DNA from: Chlamydiia bacterium
Lineage (GTDB): Bacteria > Chlamydiota > Chlamydiia > Chlamydiales > FEN-1388
NCBI GenBank assembly: GCA_003170575.1
Contig: PMZB01000239.1
Location: 1 to 7,296, forward strand
Length of the DNA stretch: 7,296 nt
Reading direction: 5' to 3'
The position numbers were made by a program, and so were the translations under genes. Positions 6,169 to 7,296 of the stretch are shown here, piece after piece. The notes under the pieces were generated by a model. That model was not told where the DNA came from, ran no database searches, and was given only the letters and a program-made list of their open reading frames with translations. Each line of letters starts with the position of its first letter. Position 1 is the first letter of the stretch.

Positions 6169-7296
6169 TCAATCTTCTATTTTAAGCCTTTTCCGAGCGC
6201 TCTCTTGATTTTGCGCATTAACAGCAGCTACCTTGAACTTTTTAGCTGATCTTTTCAATTTCAGATGATCAGTATACTGAAGCTTTGCATCTGGTGAGAT
6301 AATATCAACGAGTTTAGATCCTTTGTAAACCCGATAGTATGTGACACCTGTTGATTGGCTTGGCTTCCAAACTGCTCTCAAGAGCCATTTTTTGGTATAG
6401 TGGAGCCTTCTTGCTAAGGTTCCACGAAAATGGGTGGGGGCTGATGGAGTAATTTTTTCCGCTGCTTGAATAATTTGGTTTGTTCCGTTAGATCTTTGCC
6501 ACACGGTGACGATTACATTGCCCACCGGATCTGTGGCAACTTGAGGATTTGAAGCATTTTCTCCTGAGATAGATAGGTCATCAGGCGTTGCTTGCCAAGA
6601 GCCTTTAAAAGGTTTTGTCGAGGCCTGAATAATAAAGTTGGATCCATCAGACCTTGACCACACCGCTGTTGCATTGCCCGCACAATCTTCAGTCACTTGC
6701 GGGGTAATCGCGCTTTGTCCTGGGGAAGATAGGTTATCAGGCGTTGCTTGCCAAGAGCCTTTAAAAGGTTTTGTCGAGGCCTGAATAATAAAGCTGGATC
6801 CATCAGACCTTGACCACACAGCTGTTGCATTGCCTGCACAATTTACGGCAACTTGAGGGGAATCAGCATTTTGTCCTGCGATAGAAAGGTCATCAGGAAT
6901 TGGTTGCCATGACCCTCTCCTTGATTTACTAGAAGCCTGGATAATAAGGTTCCCTGATTCATCAAACCTTTCCCACACAACGGTCGCATTGCCTTTAGGA
7001 TCCACTGCAATTTGGGGAACAAAAGCATCTTGTCCATTGGCAGATAGGTCATCAGGAGTTGTTTGCCAGGACCTTCCGAATGGCTTAGTAGAGGCTTGTA
7101 TGATAAAGTTTGATCCATTAGACCTTTCCCACACAGCGGTCGCATTGCCTTTAGGATTCACTGCAATTTGAGGGTCATTAGCATTTTGTCCATTGGCAGA
7201 CAAGTTATCAGGAGTTAGTTGCCAGGACCCGCCGAATGGCTTAGTAGAGGCTTGTATGATAAAGTTTGATCCATTAGACCTTTCCCACACAGCGGT
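6169..7296 (-). CDS. Large repeat protein, beta-propeller-like, with C-terminal Fn3-like domain (5' end outside window)
   Basis: The frame is open to the window edge (the first visible codons give TAVWERSNG), so only the last 375 residues are seen. Numbered from the edge, residues 1-262 hold five repeats of 52-53 residues with the pattern [AV]VWxRxxGxxxIIQAS, G-S-W, PD[DN]LS, G[QE]xA, PQVAxxxxGNA. A partial sixth (263-282) keeps only the first strand. Such 50-60 residue repeats with W and G-x-W landmarks suggest propeller blades related to the BNR/sialidase type, although the exact Asp-box is absent. The incomplete last blade could be closed by the unseen N-terminus. Residues about 284-375 look like a fibronectin-III domain: SAPTHFRG, the core AVWKPS, YYRVYKGSKLV, then KVAAVNAQNQES. 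Likely a surface or secreted binding protein by analogy, but the signal peptide would be outside the window. No convincing terminator follows the TGA. Ligand unknown. Confidence 0.88.
   Translation of the reverse strand, partial: TAVWERSNGSNFIIQASTKPFGGSWQLTPDNLSANGQNANDPQIAVNPKGNATAVWERSNGSNFIIQASTKPFGRSWQTTPDDLSANGQDAFVPQIAVDPKGNATVVWERFDESGNLIIQASSKSRRGSWQPIPDDLSIAGQNADSPQVAVNCAGNATAVWSRSDGSSFIIQASTKPFKGSWQATPDNLSSPGQSAITPQVTEDCAGNATAVWSRSDGSNFIIQASTKPFKGSWQATPDDLSISGENASNPQVATDPVGNVIVTVWQRSNGTNQIIQAAEKITPSAPTHFRGTLARRLHYTKKWLLRAVWKPSQSTGVTYYRVYKGSKLVDIISPDAKLQYTDHLKLKRSAKKFKVAAVNAQNQESARKRLKIED
6511..7296 (-). repeat. In-frame tandem repeats of 156-159 bp
   Basis: Five units end to end: 7296-7141, 7140-6985, 6984-6826 (159 bp, one extra codon), 6825-6670 and 6669-6511 (159 bp). 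They encode the blade-like repeats of the protein at 6169-7296. The first two units are nearly the same in DNA, as are the fourth and fifth. In the latter pair a stretch of roughly 100 bases differs at only about three or four positions, including synonymous sites. The third unit is the most diverged. The array probably continues beyond the window edge. Confidence 0.92.

Noticed and set aside
6511..7296. Regular repeats as a CRISPR array
   Set aside because: The units are about 156 bp, adjoin without spacers, stay in one reading frame and encode conserved protein repeats.

Overview
The window reads as a chromosomal segment of an environmental chlamydia (order Parachlamydiales or a relative, such as a Rhabdochlamydia, Simkania or Waddlia type). 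The taxonomic call is from memory and not from a search. It rests on the dCTP deaminase, whose central blocks ([42 protein letters not shown]) match the chlamydial/rickettsial type almost word for word. Two other signs agree: a large propeller-like repeat protein ending in a fibronectin-III-like domain, and a hypothetical protein of a style I associate with these bacteria.

All seven genes lie on the minus strand, so the window is best read from its right end to its left. From 7296 to 6169 is the 3' part of a repeat protein: five 52-53 residue repeats, a partial sixth and an Fn3-like C-terminus. A 126-base gap (6168-6043) carries a good promoter candidate. Then comes a compact five-gene operon: dcd (6042-5476), a 109-residue membrane/leucine-zipper protein resembling FtsB/DivIC (5479-5150), two consecutive CNNM/CorC-type transporters with CBS domains (5153-3882 and 3885-2677), and a beta-hydroxyacid dehydrogenase (2664-1783). 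The first four genes overlap each other by exactly 4 bases (ATGA, GTGA, ATGA), and the fifth starts 12 bases after the fourth. This points to one translationally coupled transcript. After a 185-base gap (1782-1598) with palindromes and a weak promoter candidate, a monocistronic gene (1597-68) encodes a 509-residue membrane-anchored protein of unknown function. Its middle looks like a very diverged protein-kinase fold.

The operon mixes dUTP supply for thymidylate synthesis (Dcd), probable cation transport (CNNM pair), a possible divisome scaffold and small-aldehyde reduction. No single pathway links them. The arrangement is better explained by shared housekeeping expression, although the two CNNM proteins could work as a pair. 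The points most worth a second look are the kinase-like protein, the FtsB/DivIC-like protein and the recently duplicated repeats. I see no RNA gene, insertion sequence or CRISPR array.
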